64,000 bases of DNA from Sphingomonas sp. PP-F2F-A104-K0414 (GTDB lineage Bacteria > Pseudomonadota > Alphaproteobacteria > Sphingomonadales > Sphingomonadaceae), in assembly GCF_004340945.1 (NCBI RefSeq), contig NZ_SLYD01000010.1:1-64000 (forward strand). Direction: 5' to 3'. A model generated the notes under the pieces. That model was not told the origin of the DNA. It saw nothing but the letters and a program-made list of their open reading frames with translations, and searched no databases. This document shows, in pieces, positions 19,356 through 31,900 of this stretch. Position 1 is the first letter of the stretch. Every line of letters starts with the position of its first letter. The position numbers and the translations under genes are program-made.

Positions 19356-19370
19356 GGGGCGTCCACACAA

Positions 19371-19390
19371 GGACGCTGGTTCATCTTTGC
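19371..19390 (+). repeat. Dispersed intergenic repeat, copy C, right half
   Basis: GGACGCTGGTTCATCTTTGC completes the repeat broken at 18010. Copy E at 28590 ends with GTTCATCTTTGC as well. Confidence 0.55.
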
Positions 19391-19535
19391 GAATGACCGA
19401 TTTTGAAGCCCGGCTATCCACTCGCGAACGTCGTGATTGGGAAGGAAAGCGGACTGGCCGCTTCGGGAAGCGATCGAGGATAGGCGACGTTACGCAGCCC
19501 GACCACTTGGCCGGTGATAATGCTGTTTTAGAATT

Positions 19536-19557
19536 CGCCGTGCCCGACTGCACGGCG
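19536..19557. other. Perfect 8 bp hairpin of unknown role
   Basis: CGCCGTGC and GCACGGCG enclose a 6-base loop, upstream of the cobalamin riboswitch. No T-run follows on either strand. The surrounding 19391-19702 stretch holds no gene that I recognise; it should contain the promoter of the riboswitch transcript. Confidence 0.35.
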
Positions 19558-19702
19558 CAGACCACCCTCCACAGTTCTTAATTTACGACAGAGGCATGCG
19601 TATAAAGGAATCTTTATATGACCGCTCACAAACCTTGCGGATTGGTGGCGTCACAGGTACGCCGCAAAGGCCCGGCTAATATTGTTGGTCGGGCAATGAT
19701 CG

Positions 19703-19912
19703 CGCTGGTGTCCTGAGAGGGACTTAATCGGGAACACGGTGTGGGAGACGCTCTCCCGAAGCCGAGGCTGTCCCTGCAACTGTAAGCGGCGAGTGAGACG
19801 TACATCGCGTCCTCTTTCGGAAGGTGCAGCCACTGGACCAACGCCGTAACGGCCGAGATCCGGGAAGGCCGTATATCGAGCGACGACCCGTGAGCCAGGA
19901 GACCTGCCAGCG
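19703..19912 (+). promoter_or_regulatory. Cobalamin (B12) riboswitch
   Basis: All main blocks of the adenosylcobalamin aptamer are present in order. Outer stem strand CGCTGG (19703-19708) pairs with CCAGCG (19907-19912). Between them lie GGGAACACGGTG, GGCTGTCCCTGCAACTGTAAG, the B12-box-like GCCACTG (19829-19835), CCGGGAAGG (about 19860) and GAGCCAGGAGACCTGCC at the 3' side. It lies in the leader of the TonB-dependent receptor gene starting at 20095, so high cobalamin should lower receptor synthesis, probably by hiding the ribosome site. Family knowledge gives the ligand; no expression platform was folded. Confidence 0.92.
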
Positions 19913-22900
19913 TCTGGTCGCTCTTGCTTTGGTCCAGGGGATGGTCGGGGCACGGTTCTTCCGTCTGAGCGACGAACGAGCGGCGGGGGTCGCATCGGTT
20001 CGTGTCGCGGGCGCTTGCGTCCGCCTGCCGGCGCGCGCCGACCGTTCGCAGCGGACGCCCCCGTCCGAAGTCGCTTGGCGCACGGGGGACGGACATGAAG
20101 AAGCTGAGATTACGAGCAAGATGGCTCGAATGCATGGCTATCGCTGCGGCCTGTAGCACCACACCCGCATGGGCTCAGGTGCAGGACACCGACGCTGTGC
20201 CGACACCGACCCCGAACGACATCGTCGTGTTCGGCCGCGGCGAAGCAAAGATCGGGGTTGCGCATGCAGCGAGTGAGGGCACCGTGGCCGGTGCCGACCT
20301 TCTGGTTCGCCCGCTGCTGCGCGTCGCTGAATTGCTGGAGGCGATCCCCGGCATGGTTGCCGCGCAGCATTCGGGAAGCGGCAAGGCCAATCAGTATTTC
20401 CTGCGTGGCTTCAATCTCGATCACGGGTCGGACTTTACGACCTATATCGACGGCGTGCAGATGAACCTGCGCACGCATGGTCACGGCCAAGGCTATCTCG
20501 ATCTCAACGGCCTGATCCCGGAGATCGTCGCGCGCGAGGATTTCCGCAAAGGGCCATACCGTGCCGATGGCGGTGACTTCGCGCTGGCAGGGGCGGCGTA
20601 CATGACGACGATCGATGGCCTCGCCCGGCCGTTCCTGTCGGTCGAGGGCGGCTCTTATGGCTATGGCCGGATCGCCGCGGGTGGCACGATCGACGGGATC
20701 GGCGCCGGCGAACTGACGCTCGTCGCGCAGACCAAGGTCTATGACGGCCCTTGGGAGGAGCCCGAGCATCTGCGCCATGCCTCTGGCTTCGCGAAATATA
20801 CTGCTCCAGACGGTGCAGGCCAGATCGAAGCGTCGCTCAACGCCTACCGCGCGACCTGGCGTCCGACCGAACAAATTCCGGAGCGCATAATCGGTACCGC
20901 GCTCTGCAAGGACGTGTTCTGTTCACCCGATCCGACGGCACGCGGCGAAACGACACGGCTCGTCGGCAACGTCGCGGTGCGCCAGCCCGACTGGCACGCC
21001 AATGTCTATGGTCAGTTCTACGACTGGTCGATGTATTCGAACCCGACCTACTCCGACCCGGACGGGACCAGCGCACAGATCCGCCAATTCGACAAACGCT
21101 GGATCGTCGGCGCGACGGGCGAAAAGCGCTGGACGCTAGCACCGACCCTCGCCGTCTCGCTCGGTACCGAAGAGCGCTACGACCATATCGGTAGCGTCGG
21201 TGTGTATCGCACCAGCGCGCGATCGTTCCTATCGTCGCTCGGCCGCTACCATGTCGAGGAAGCGTCGGCAGCAGTGTACGGCGAAGCGACGTGGACGCCG
21301 GTTACGGGTCTCCGCATGATCGGTGGGGTTCGTGGGGACTATTATCACTACGTCGTTCGCGCGCGGGATCAGGCGGCGGTGTTGGCCGGCGAAGGCAGCG
21401 GCGACGACACGATCCTGTCACCAAAGGCATCGATCGCGTACTCGCCGACCGATCGGCTGGAGTTCTACGGCAACTGGGGACGTGGGTTCCACTCCAACGA
21501 CGTCCGCGGCGCGGTAAACGTCGAAACGCCGGTGCCTGTGCTGGTCCGCGGCAACGGCCGTGAAGTCGGCGCCCGGTGGCAGTTACCCGGCATTACGCTG
21601 ACTGCGACCTATTGGTGGCTCGACGTCGACAGCGAACTGCGCTTCGTCGGAGATTCCAACGCGGTCGAACCGACCGGTGCCAGCGAGCGTCGTGGCTATG
21701 AACTGGTGGCGTTCTGGCGGCCCAGGCCGTGGCTTGCGATCGACGGCAATTACACGGCGAGCCGGTCGCGGTACGACAATGGCGATCGCATTCCCAACGC
21801 CTTCGAGAACGCCGCATCCGCCGGGATCGCGCTGGTGCTCAATCCTTGGGAGGCAAGCGTTCGCGTCCGTCACCTCGGGCCTTATCCGCTGATCGAAGAC
21901 AACAACGTCCGAGATTCAGGAAGCACCGTCGTCAACGTCCGCGCGGCTCGCAAGATCGGACGGTTCGAGGTTTACGGCGAGGTGCTCAACATCCTCGACA
22001 GCCGCGATAAGGACATCGCATATTTGTACGAGTCCTATATCCCCTCGTTCGATACCGCGGGACCGGCCGACGGTCGGTTGAGCCGCGTAGTTGAGCCACG
22101 CACCGTGCGCCTGGGTGCCCGGGTGAATTTCTAAGCAGCGTCAGATGATCGCCAGTCTCGAATGAAGCTGGCGATCATCTCGATCGCAATGCCGTCTCAA
22201 CGTTCCCGTGGCAACGCATGTGGTAAACCGAGCGAAATCGCTGCTCGTCACAGCGATGAACGGATGTCCGCTTTGGAGACTGCGAGAGGCCCATCGGAAC
22301 GTCCGAGTTTGTGCGAAGGCGCCCTGCCCTACGGCTTCCGGCAAACCCAGAAGCTGACAATCACGGATACTTTCTCGGCTCCCAGTTCCGGTCTGATCGG
22401 ACGCTGGGAGACTCCTCTCTGCTCCCCAACTCCAGTCACTCGTTCATTCTCAAACCCGACGTGACTGGATCGAGTCCCCTTGCCCAGTTACAGCAATATC
22501 TTTCTCTGCTACCGCACGGTTCTATGCGTAGGCTCTTACCTTTCCTTGCCTGTCTGATGCTCGTCCTGACCGCCTGGGTCGGGGTGGCGCATGCGGCAGA
22601 GATCGGCGGGTGCATCGAGACTAGTCAGTACGAAGCCGCGTCGCACGTCGATGGCGACGGCGACGGCGATCAGGTCGCTGCCGATACCGACAAAGGGTAC
22701 CCGCACCATCATGGCAGCTGCCATGCCCACCATATGAGCGCGCCTGACGCCGACACGCTTTCCTGCATGAGCGGCCCGGCCAGCGGCAAGCTCGCGTCCT
22801 TCAACGACGCCACGCTCGTCGGGCGCGATGCCGACACCGCTTTGAGACCGCCGCAGGCCTGACGCGTCGATCGGGTGCGCCGTGCGCCCCCGTGTCCCCG

Positions 22901-25900
22901 TCGTCAGGAGCATCCCAATGCATCGCATCATCGCGGCCATCATGGTCGCAGGGGTCTGCGCATCGTCGCTGCAGGCCCAGACCCGTCCGCCGGTCTCGGC
23001 GGAACCGGTCCTCACGCTCGCCGAGGCGCTGGCCCGCGCTGGCGCATCCTCGCCCTTCCAGGATGCAGCATCCGCCGGAGTCCGCGCTGCCGAAGCGCAG
23101 CGCCGCGTTGCCGCGCTGCGTCCGAACCCGTCGATCATCGCCGAGGCCGAGAACGTCGCCGGAACCGGTATCTATCGGGGGCTGCGTTCGTCCGAGACGA
23201 CCGTCGGCGTCGCCATGCCGCTCGAACGCGGGGGCAAGCGCGGCGCCCGGATCGCGCTCGCCGAAGCGCAGATCGGTCGCGCCAGTCTCCAGGCCGACAT
23301 TGCGCGCGCCGACCTGCGTCTGCGTGTCACGCAGACCTATCTCGTCGCGGTCGCTGCGCAGCGTCGCATTGGGGTCGCCCGCGATCAGCTTGGCATCGCC
23401 ACCGAGGTCCTGCGTGCCGCCAGCGTACGGGTGCGGGCTGGTCGGGCGTCGCCGCTCGAGGAGCAGCGCGCCGACGTCGCGCGCGTGGCCGCCTATGGCG
23501 CGGTGGAGCGCGCGGAGCGTTCGGCCGCCGTCGCCTCGACGAACCTCGCCCGGCTTCTCGGCATACCCGTTGGCATGCTCGACGAGGCCTGGTTCCAGCG
23601 CGTGGATGCGATTCGCCAGTCGGATGCTTCCGGTACCGCGAGTACGTTGACCGCGGCCGCCGCGCGTGCCGATTTGGACACCACCACGGCCCAGGTCCGC
23701 CTCGCGCAGAGTCAGCGCGTGCCGGACCTGACGCTTAGCGCCAGTGCCCGCAGACTCGAGCAGACCAACGATGTCGCGGCGGTCTTCGGCGTCTCGATCC
23801 CACTCACCGTGTTCAACGGCGGCCGTTCCGCCGTCGCCGTGGCGGACGCCCAACGCGACCAGTCGGATGCATTGCGCCGCGTGGCGCTGCTCGACGCCGA
23901 ACAGGGCATCGCCGACGCGCAGGCGGATGCAGCGAACGCCGCCACGACGGCGCGCAACGCGGCCGGCCCCGCGCTCGACGCCGCAAAGGAGGCCGCGCGG
24001 ATCGCACGCATCGGCTACCGCGAAGGCAAGTTCGGCCAGCTCGACCTGCTCGACGCCGAGCGGACGCTTCTCGACACCCGGACGGCCGCGATCGACGCGC
24101 TGGCCGCCTATCACGACGCTCAGGCCCGTCTCGAGCGGCTCACCACCGCCGCGCCTTCGCCCAAGGATACAGATCGATGAATAGCCTCATCATACGGGCG
24201 ATCGCGCCCGTCGTCATCGCCTTGGCCATCGCCGGCTGCGGACAAATGCCCGAACAGGCGACCAATGCCAGCGCCGAAGCGCGTGACGAAACGGGCAATA
24301 GCGCGGGCGATCCTGCGGTCGCCACTCTGTCGGTCCAGCAGATCGCGGACGCCGGCATCGAGGTAACCCGTCCGACGGTGGGCGGCGTAGCCGGCGCGAT
24401 CGAGCTTCCGGCGACGATCGAGGGCGATCCGCAGGGCGTCCAGGTCATCTCCGCCCCGATCGGCGGCAGGCTGGTTTCGCTCACCAGAAATCTCGGTCAG
24501 TCGATCGGCCACGGCCAGACGCTGGCGATCATCGAAAGCCGCGAGGCGGCGTCGCTCAATGCCGAGGTGGAGGCGGCGGGTGCACGGTCCGCGCTTGCCC
24601 AGTCGAACCTCCGGCGGGAGCAGCGACTGTTCGCCGAGCGCGTGTCGCCCGAGCAGGATCTCGTCGCCGCCCGAACCGCCGCGACCGAAGCCAGCATCGC
24701 GTTGCGTCTCGCGCGGCAGCAGCTGTCGGCCACCGGCGGCGGCGGCGGCGGCGGTGGAGCGCTCAATCGCATCGCGGTGCACTCGCCCATAACCGGGCAG
24801 GTGATCGCCCGCTCCGCCACGCTCGGCCAGCAGGTCGCCGCCGACGTCGAGCTTTTCCGCGTCGCCAACCTCGCCAAGGTATCGGTCACGATGTCGCTCG
24901 TCCCCGCTGACGCCGGACGCGTGAAGCCCGGCGCGCGCGTCGAGGTGACATCCGCCGGCCGCCGTCAGGACGGCCGCGTCACCTTCGTATCGCCGATCCT
25001 CGACGAGACCACGCGCCTGGTCCCCGTGATCGCCACGATCGACAACGCGACCGGCACATGGCGTGTCGGCGAAAACGTCGGCGTCTCGGTCCTGCTGCCC
25101 GCCAGTGGCGACCGCAGCGTCGCCGTGCCCTCCGCCGCCGTGCAGATGATCGGCGACAGACCGCACGTGTTCGTCCGCACCGCGACCGGCTTCCGCGCCA
25201 CGCCGGTGACGCTCGGCCGCACCAACGGCGGTGCGGTCAGCGTGACCGCGGGCCTCACGGGCGAGGAGCGCATCGCCTCCACCAACTCGTTCACGCTCAA
25301 GGCCGAACTCGGCAAAAGCGCCGCGAAGGACGAGGACTAGACCATGCTTTCCCGCATCGTAACCTTTGCCGTCGAGAAGCGCTGGCTCGTCCTGCTGCTG
25401 ACGCTCGCGGCGGCACTCGCCGGGGTCTTCGCGATCCAGCGGCTCCCGATCGACGCCGTCCCCGACATCACCAACAACCAGGTGCAGATCAACGTCGTCG
25501 CGCCTGCGCTCTCACCCGACCAGATCGAGAAGCAGGTCGCCTTCACCGTCGAGACCGCGCTGGCCGGCATTCCCGGTCTCGAATACAGCCGCTCGCTCAG
25601 CCGCAACGGCTTCGCGCAGGTCACCGCCGTCTTCGACGAGAAGACCGACATCTACTTCGCGCGATCGCAGGTGGCCGAAAGGCTGCGGACCGCCGAGGCC
25701 GACCTGCCCGACGGCGTGACGCCCGAGATGGGGCCGATCGCCACCGGCCTTGGCGACATCTTCATGTGGACGGTCGAATATCGCGAGCTCGACCAAGTCA
25801 ACCACCGCAACGGCGAGCCCGGCCTGCAGAAGGACGGCAGCTACATCACGCCCGAGGGCGACCATCTCGTCAGCGAACCCGACAAGGCGACCTATCTGCG

Positions 25901-28900
25901 CACCGTACAGGACTGGATCGTCACGCCGCAGCTGAAGAGCAGTGCGGGTCTAGCCGGCGTCGACAGCCTCGGCGGCTACACCAAGCAATATCTCGTCGTC
26001 CCCGACATCCAGCGGATGGCGGCGATGAAGATCACGCTGAACGACCTCGCCGCCGCGCTCGAGCGCAACAACACGAGCGCCGGCGCGGGCATCGTCGATC
26101 GCAACGGCGAAGGTCTCGCGGTTCGTGCCGATGGCCGCGTTCGCAACGCCGACGAACTCGCGCGCACCGTCGTCGCGACGCGCGAAAGCGTGCCGATCCT
26201 GCTCAGCCAGATCGCCACGGTCCGTACCGGCCAGGCGCTGCGCATGGGGTCGGCATCGGAAAACGGCCACGAGGTCGTCGTCGGCACCGCGGTCATGCGG
26301 ATCGGGGAGAACAGCCGCACCGTGTCGACGGGCGTGGGCATGCGGCTGGAGGAGATCGGCCGCGCCCTGCCCGTCGACGTCGTGGTGAAGCCGGTGCTCA
26401 ACCGCACCGAACTAGTCAATTCGACCATCGCGACCGTCGCCCGCAACCTCGCTGAAGGAGCCGTACTGGTCATTGTCGTGCTGTTCGTGCTGCTCGGCAA
26501 CTTCCGCGCCGCACTTATCGCGGCACTGGTGATCCCTGTCACAATGCTGCTGACCAGCATCGGCATGCTGAAGGCAGGCGTGTCCGCGAACCTGATGAGT
26601 CTGGGTGCGCTCGACTTCGGGCTCATCGTCGACGGGGCCGTCATCATCGTCGAGAACGCGTTGCGTCGTCTGGGCGAGGCGCAGCATGGCAGGGACGGAC
26701 CGCTGCCGCTTCGAGAGAGGCTGGATCTGGTCGCCGCATCGGCGCGCGAGATGATCCGACCGTCGGTCTATGGTCAGGCGATCATCATCCTCGTCTACGC
26801 CCCGCTGCTGACCTTCACCGGCGTCGAGGGCAAGATGTTCGAACCGATGGCGCTGACCGTCATCATCGCGCTGGTCTTCGCCTTCGTCCTGTCGATGACG
26901 TTCGTGCCGGCCGCGATCGCGATAGCGCTGAGCAGGCCGGTCGACGAGACGGAGAGCCGGATAATCGGCTGGCTGCGTCGCCGCTACGAGCCAGGGCTCG
27001 GCAAGGCGATGGGCCGACCGAGCATGACGCTCGGAATCGCGGTCGGCGCGCTCGCGATCGCAGGCGTCGCCTTCACCACGCTCGGCCAGGAGTTCCTGCC
27101 GCAGCTCGACGAGGGCAACATCCTCGTCCAGACGGTGCGCATCCCCGGCACCTCGGTCGACCAGAGTCAGGCGATGCAGTTCCAGGTCGAGAAGATGCTC
27201 GCGCGCCAGCCCGAGGTCCGCTTCGCCTTCTCGCGCACCGGCACGTCCGAGATCGCGAGCGATCCGATGCCGCCGAACGCCACCGACACCTTCGTGATCC
27301 TGAAACCCAGAGCCGAATGGCCCGACCCGAGCCTCGCCAAGGAAGCGCTGGTCGAACGGATCGAAAACCGGCTCTCGACGCTGCCCGGCAACGCGTACGA
27401 AATCACCCAGCCGATCCAGATGCGCTTCAACGAGCTGATCGCCGGCGTGCGCGGCGACATCGCGGTCAAAGTGTTCGGCGACGACTTCGGTGGCATGAAC
27501 GCCGCCGCCGACCGTATCGCCGCCGTCCTGCGCAAGACTAAGGGCGCCGTCGACGTTCGCGTCGAACAGACCGAGGGGCTGCCGATGCTCGACATACGTC
27601 CGAACCGCATGGCGATGTCGCGGATCGGCGTCACGGCGGGCGACGTGCAGGACACGGTGGCAGCCGCGATCGGCGGGCGCGAAGCCGGCCTGATCTTCGA
27701 GGGCGACCGCCGCTTCCCCGTCGTGATCCGCCTGTCCGAAGCGTCGCGCTCCGACCTGACCCAAGTGGCGCAGGTGCCCGTGCCGACGTCCGCCGGCGGT
27801 TTCGTGCCGCTATCGACGGTCGCCGACATTGCGGTCGTCGACGGCCCCAACCAGATCAGCCGCGAGAACGGCAAGCGCCGCGTGGTCGTCCAGGCCAACG
27901 TGCGCGACCGCGACGTCGCCAGCGTCGTCGCCGATGCGCGCACCGCGATCGATGCGCAGGTGAAGATGCCGCCGGGAACCTATGTCGAATGGGGTGGCCA
28001 GTTCGAGAACCTCGCGTCCGCACGCGATCGGCTGCTCCTCGTCGTGCCGGTCTGCTTCGCGGTCATCATGCTGCTGCTGTACGGCGCGCTCGGCTCGGTC
28101 CGCGATGCGGTGATTGTCTTTACAGGCGTACCGCTCGCGCTGGTTGGCGGCGTGCTCGCGCTCGTGCTGCGCGGCATGCCGTTCTCGGTGTCGGCCGCGG
28201 TCGGCTTCATCGCGCTGTCGGGGATCGCCGTGCTCAACGGTCTGGTCATGGTGTCGTCGATCCACGACCTGATGGCCCGCGGCATGGACCGGGTCCGGGC
28301 CGCGCACGACGGCGCGCTCGCCCGATTGCGCCCCGTCGCGATGACCGCGTTCGTCGCCAGCCTAGGCTTCGTGCCGATGGCGCTCGGTCACGGCGCCGGC
28401 GCCGAGGTGCAGAAGCCGCTGGCGACCGTCGTCATCGGCGGCCTGATCTCGGCGACACTGCTGACGCTCTTCGTCCTGCCGACACTCTACGCTCGGTTCG
28501 GCGGATGGAGGGGCTCGGAGAATATGATCTTCGGCGACGTGCGCGATCGGGGACAACCTAGTTAAGCGAAGACCACGACGACGCATACTCGGACATTCAC
28601 AACCCGTTTTCCGTTCCCCCAACTTCGGCCATCTGTTCATCTTTGCTGCAAAGCCGAAATCAGCTCTTCAAGCCCTAGTCACATCATATTTTTTTCAGAG
28701 CCAAGGGTGTTTAGGGATATGCCGATTTGAACCAGGACCTTGCGACGACGTTTGCGGATCTCGATGTCTTGAAAGCACGTCCGGATATCAGTCGCTTCCT
28801 GCGCTGGATTGCCGACAAGACTGCGGATTTTCACGCCCCCACTCGCCGTGCCGAGATCCGCTGATTGCATCGGCCTCGACGATGGATCGTCATCGTCACC

Positions 28901-31900
28901 GGACTTTTATGGCGGCGGCACTTAACGATCGGATGACCGTTCCTCCAGCGACCCGAATAGCAGGACGCTTTCCATGACCGATGATCCGCGCACCAGCCAC
29001 CCGACCAGCTTTCCCGGCGAACCGCAGCAGCCGCGCCCCGGGCTTGTCGCCAACATGACGACCAAACCCGACCACGGCGAAGAAAGCTATGTCGGCAAGG
29101 GCTTGCTGCGAGGGAAGGTCGCGCTGATCACCGGTGGTGATTCCGGCATCGGCAAGGCCATCGCCATCGCTTACGCGCGTGAAGGCGCGGACATCGCAAT
29201 CTCGTACCTCGCCGTCGAGCAAGAGGATGCCGAAGATACACGCGCCTGGGTCGAAAAGGCAGGACGGCGATGCGTATTGCTGCCGGGCGACATTCGCGAC
29301 CGCGATCACTGCGTCACGCTGGTGGAGCGCACAGTCAGTGACCTTGGCGGGATCGATATACTGGTCAACAACGCCGCCGCCCAGACGATGAACGAGGATC
29401 TGGACAGCATCGACGATGACGAGATGCAGGGCGCGTTTTCCGCCAATGTGTTCGCGATGATCCGTCTCGCCAAGGCTGCGGCACCGCACATGAAGCCGGG
29501 GTCGGCGATCGTGAACACCACGAGCGAGCAGGCCAAGGTCGCGACCAAGAGCATGATCGTCTACGCCGCCACCAAGGGTGCGATATCCAGCCTGACCGTC
29601 GGGCTGTCCAACCTGCTCGTGGGCAAGGGCATCCGGGTCAACGCGGTGGCGCCCGGCCCGATCTGGACGCCGATTCAGCCGATCGCGAAATCGCCGGAGG
29701 AACTGGAGAAGCTTGGACAGGATACGCCTCTGGGACGCGCGGGTCAGCCTGCCGAGCTCGCGCCGGCCTATGTCTTGCTGGCGTCGTCGGAGGGAAGCTA
29801 CATGACCGGCGCGGTGATTGCAGTCACCGGTGGCGTGCCGATCAACTGACGAACGGACGGGCGCCCCGGCGCCCGTCCGTCGATACGGCTAGGAGTTCGC
29901 CACTTCGACGCGACGCGCCGCGCGCGCATGCTCTTTCGTGAAATCGCCGACACCGCGGTCGGTGTGGCACAGCCTGTCCCAATGGCGGAAATACAGGCCG
30001 TAGTTGCAGCCGTAGAGTTCGTGGTGCCGCTGATGATGGCTGGCCGTGATCAGCCATCCTCCCAGCGGGCCCGACCACATGAAACGCGGGAAGATCTCCC
30101 ATCCCATGTGGTTCGTGACCCCCATCACCGTCATGATCGTGAGCACGATACCGAGGCCGGCGATATGGATCGGAACGAAGAACACCAGCAACGGAATGAC
30201 CACCGCGCCGGTCAGCGCCTCTATCGGGTGAAACGCCATCGCGGCCCAGGCCGTCGGCGGGCGGCTGGCATGATGCAGCGCGTGCGCCAGCTTGAACGGT
30301 TTGGGACGATGCATCCAGCGGTGCGTCCAGTAGAACCAGGCATCGTGCAGCAGCAGATACAGGAAGACCGAGACCGGCAGGTACCAGAGCGGATAGGCGT
30401 GGATGTCGGCGTACACCTGCGTCCAGCCATGATGCTGCCATCCCCACGCGACCACGCCAGCCGGGATCCCGTAAAGCGCTGCGGACGCCAGGCTCCAGAT
30501 GATTTCGCGGCGGACCTGCGGGTCCAGCCCGAGGTACAGCCCCGGATGCTTGCGGACCGTTATCCACGCGAACGCGCCTGATACGAGGAGATAGCGAACG
30601 CCGACGATGACGGTCATCGCGATCGCGGAAAGGATGATGGCGAACGTCATGCGTGATCCTCGACGACTCTGCGATCGGCGGCTCGCCCGGCAAGCACACG
30701 GCGACGCGACGGAAGCCCCCACCACGGCGTTCCCGGCGAGAGATGATGCTCGTGATGATACCCGCCGAAGTGGAAGCAGGTCAGCAGCGACAAGACCGGG
30801 CCTACATCGAGGCTGTGCGCGCGGTGTGAATCGGCAAAGGGAGTCTCGCGTTCCCGGTGCGGCAACCACGTCCCAAAGACGAACAACTGTGCCACCGCAC
30901 CAAGCGCCGGCAGAGCCCAGAAGATGACAATGTTGCCGAGCGGTGCCCCGAGCAGCAGCGTATAGATCAGCGCGACCACGGTGATCCGGATGATCTGCCC
31001 GTGCGAATAATAGGTCTTGAAGAACTGCAGGAACCAGCCGCCGAGACTTGGATCGCCACCGTGAAAATCGGGATCCCCCGCCCTTCCCGTTTCCTTGTGA
31101 TGCAGATGATGCTGCGGCAACAGTGATGCATAGGACAGGCAGGCATAGAGCGACAGGCAGGTCGCGCCGATCGCGCGGTTCAGTCGTGGTCGATCGGGTG
31201 CCAGCGCACCGTGCATTGAATCATGCGCGACGATGAACAGTCCGGTACTCAGCCAAGTCTGTACGATGACCATCCCGATGGCCAAGGGAATTGTATCCGC
31301 GCTCCACCGCCAGAAGAAGATGCCGGTTACGTGGATCGCCAGCCAAGCCACGACGATCGCGGCGGACAGCGACACGCCGACACGCGTCTGGTGCCTCAGG
31401 GCCTCCGATTGACGAACCGTCCCGCTCACTTCTTCGCGTCTGCCGAGACGAGGTTTCCGGCTTTGTCGGGACGTACCGCACGCCGCTGCGGATCGGCGTT
31501 CGCGCGCAATTGCGCCTTCAGCACCGACGGCTTGCGCGCGAACAGGAAGCCGTGGCTGACGGTACCGTCCTTGCCCTCGACCGCGTGGTGCAGGCGGTGC
31601 GCTTGCAACAGGCGCTTGAAATACCCCTGCTTGGGCACCCAGCGAAAGCCGCCGCGCTGATGCACGAGCATGTCGTGCACGAAGGCATAGATGCCGCCGT
31701 ACACCGTGATGCCAAGCGCTGCCCACCACAGCGGTTGCCACCAGAGCCCGACGACGAACAACACGATCGGCACGATCGCGAAGACGATTGCGTAGAGGTC
31801 GTTCTTTTCGAACCAGCCGTCATGATCTTCGTGATGCGACTTGTGCCAGCCCCAGCCCCAGCCGTGCATGACATAGCGATGCGCCGCCCACGCGAAGCAC

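Larger units (their letters stand above)
18011..19370 (+). mobile_element. IS110-family element, IS1111 subgroup
   Basis: Its boundaries come from the interrupted repeat (left half ends about 18010, right half begins about 19371). Subterminal inverted repeats TGGACGCCCC (18017-18026) and GGGGCGTCCA (19356-19365) lie 6 and 5 bases inside these edges, as expected for IS1111-type members. The left end before the transposase is short (about 70 bp) and the right end long (about 260 bp), again the IS1111 plan, in which the long end encodes the bridge (seek) RNA. No direct target repeats are seen, as is normal for the family. Confidence 0.75.
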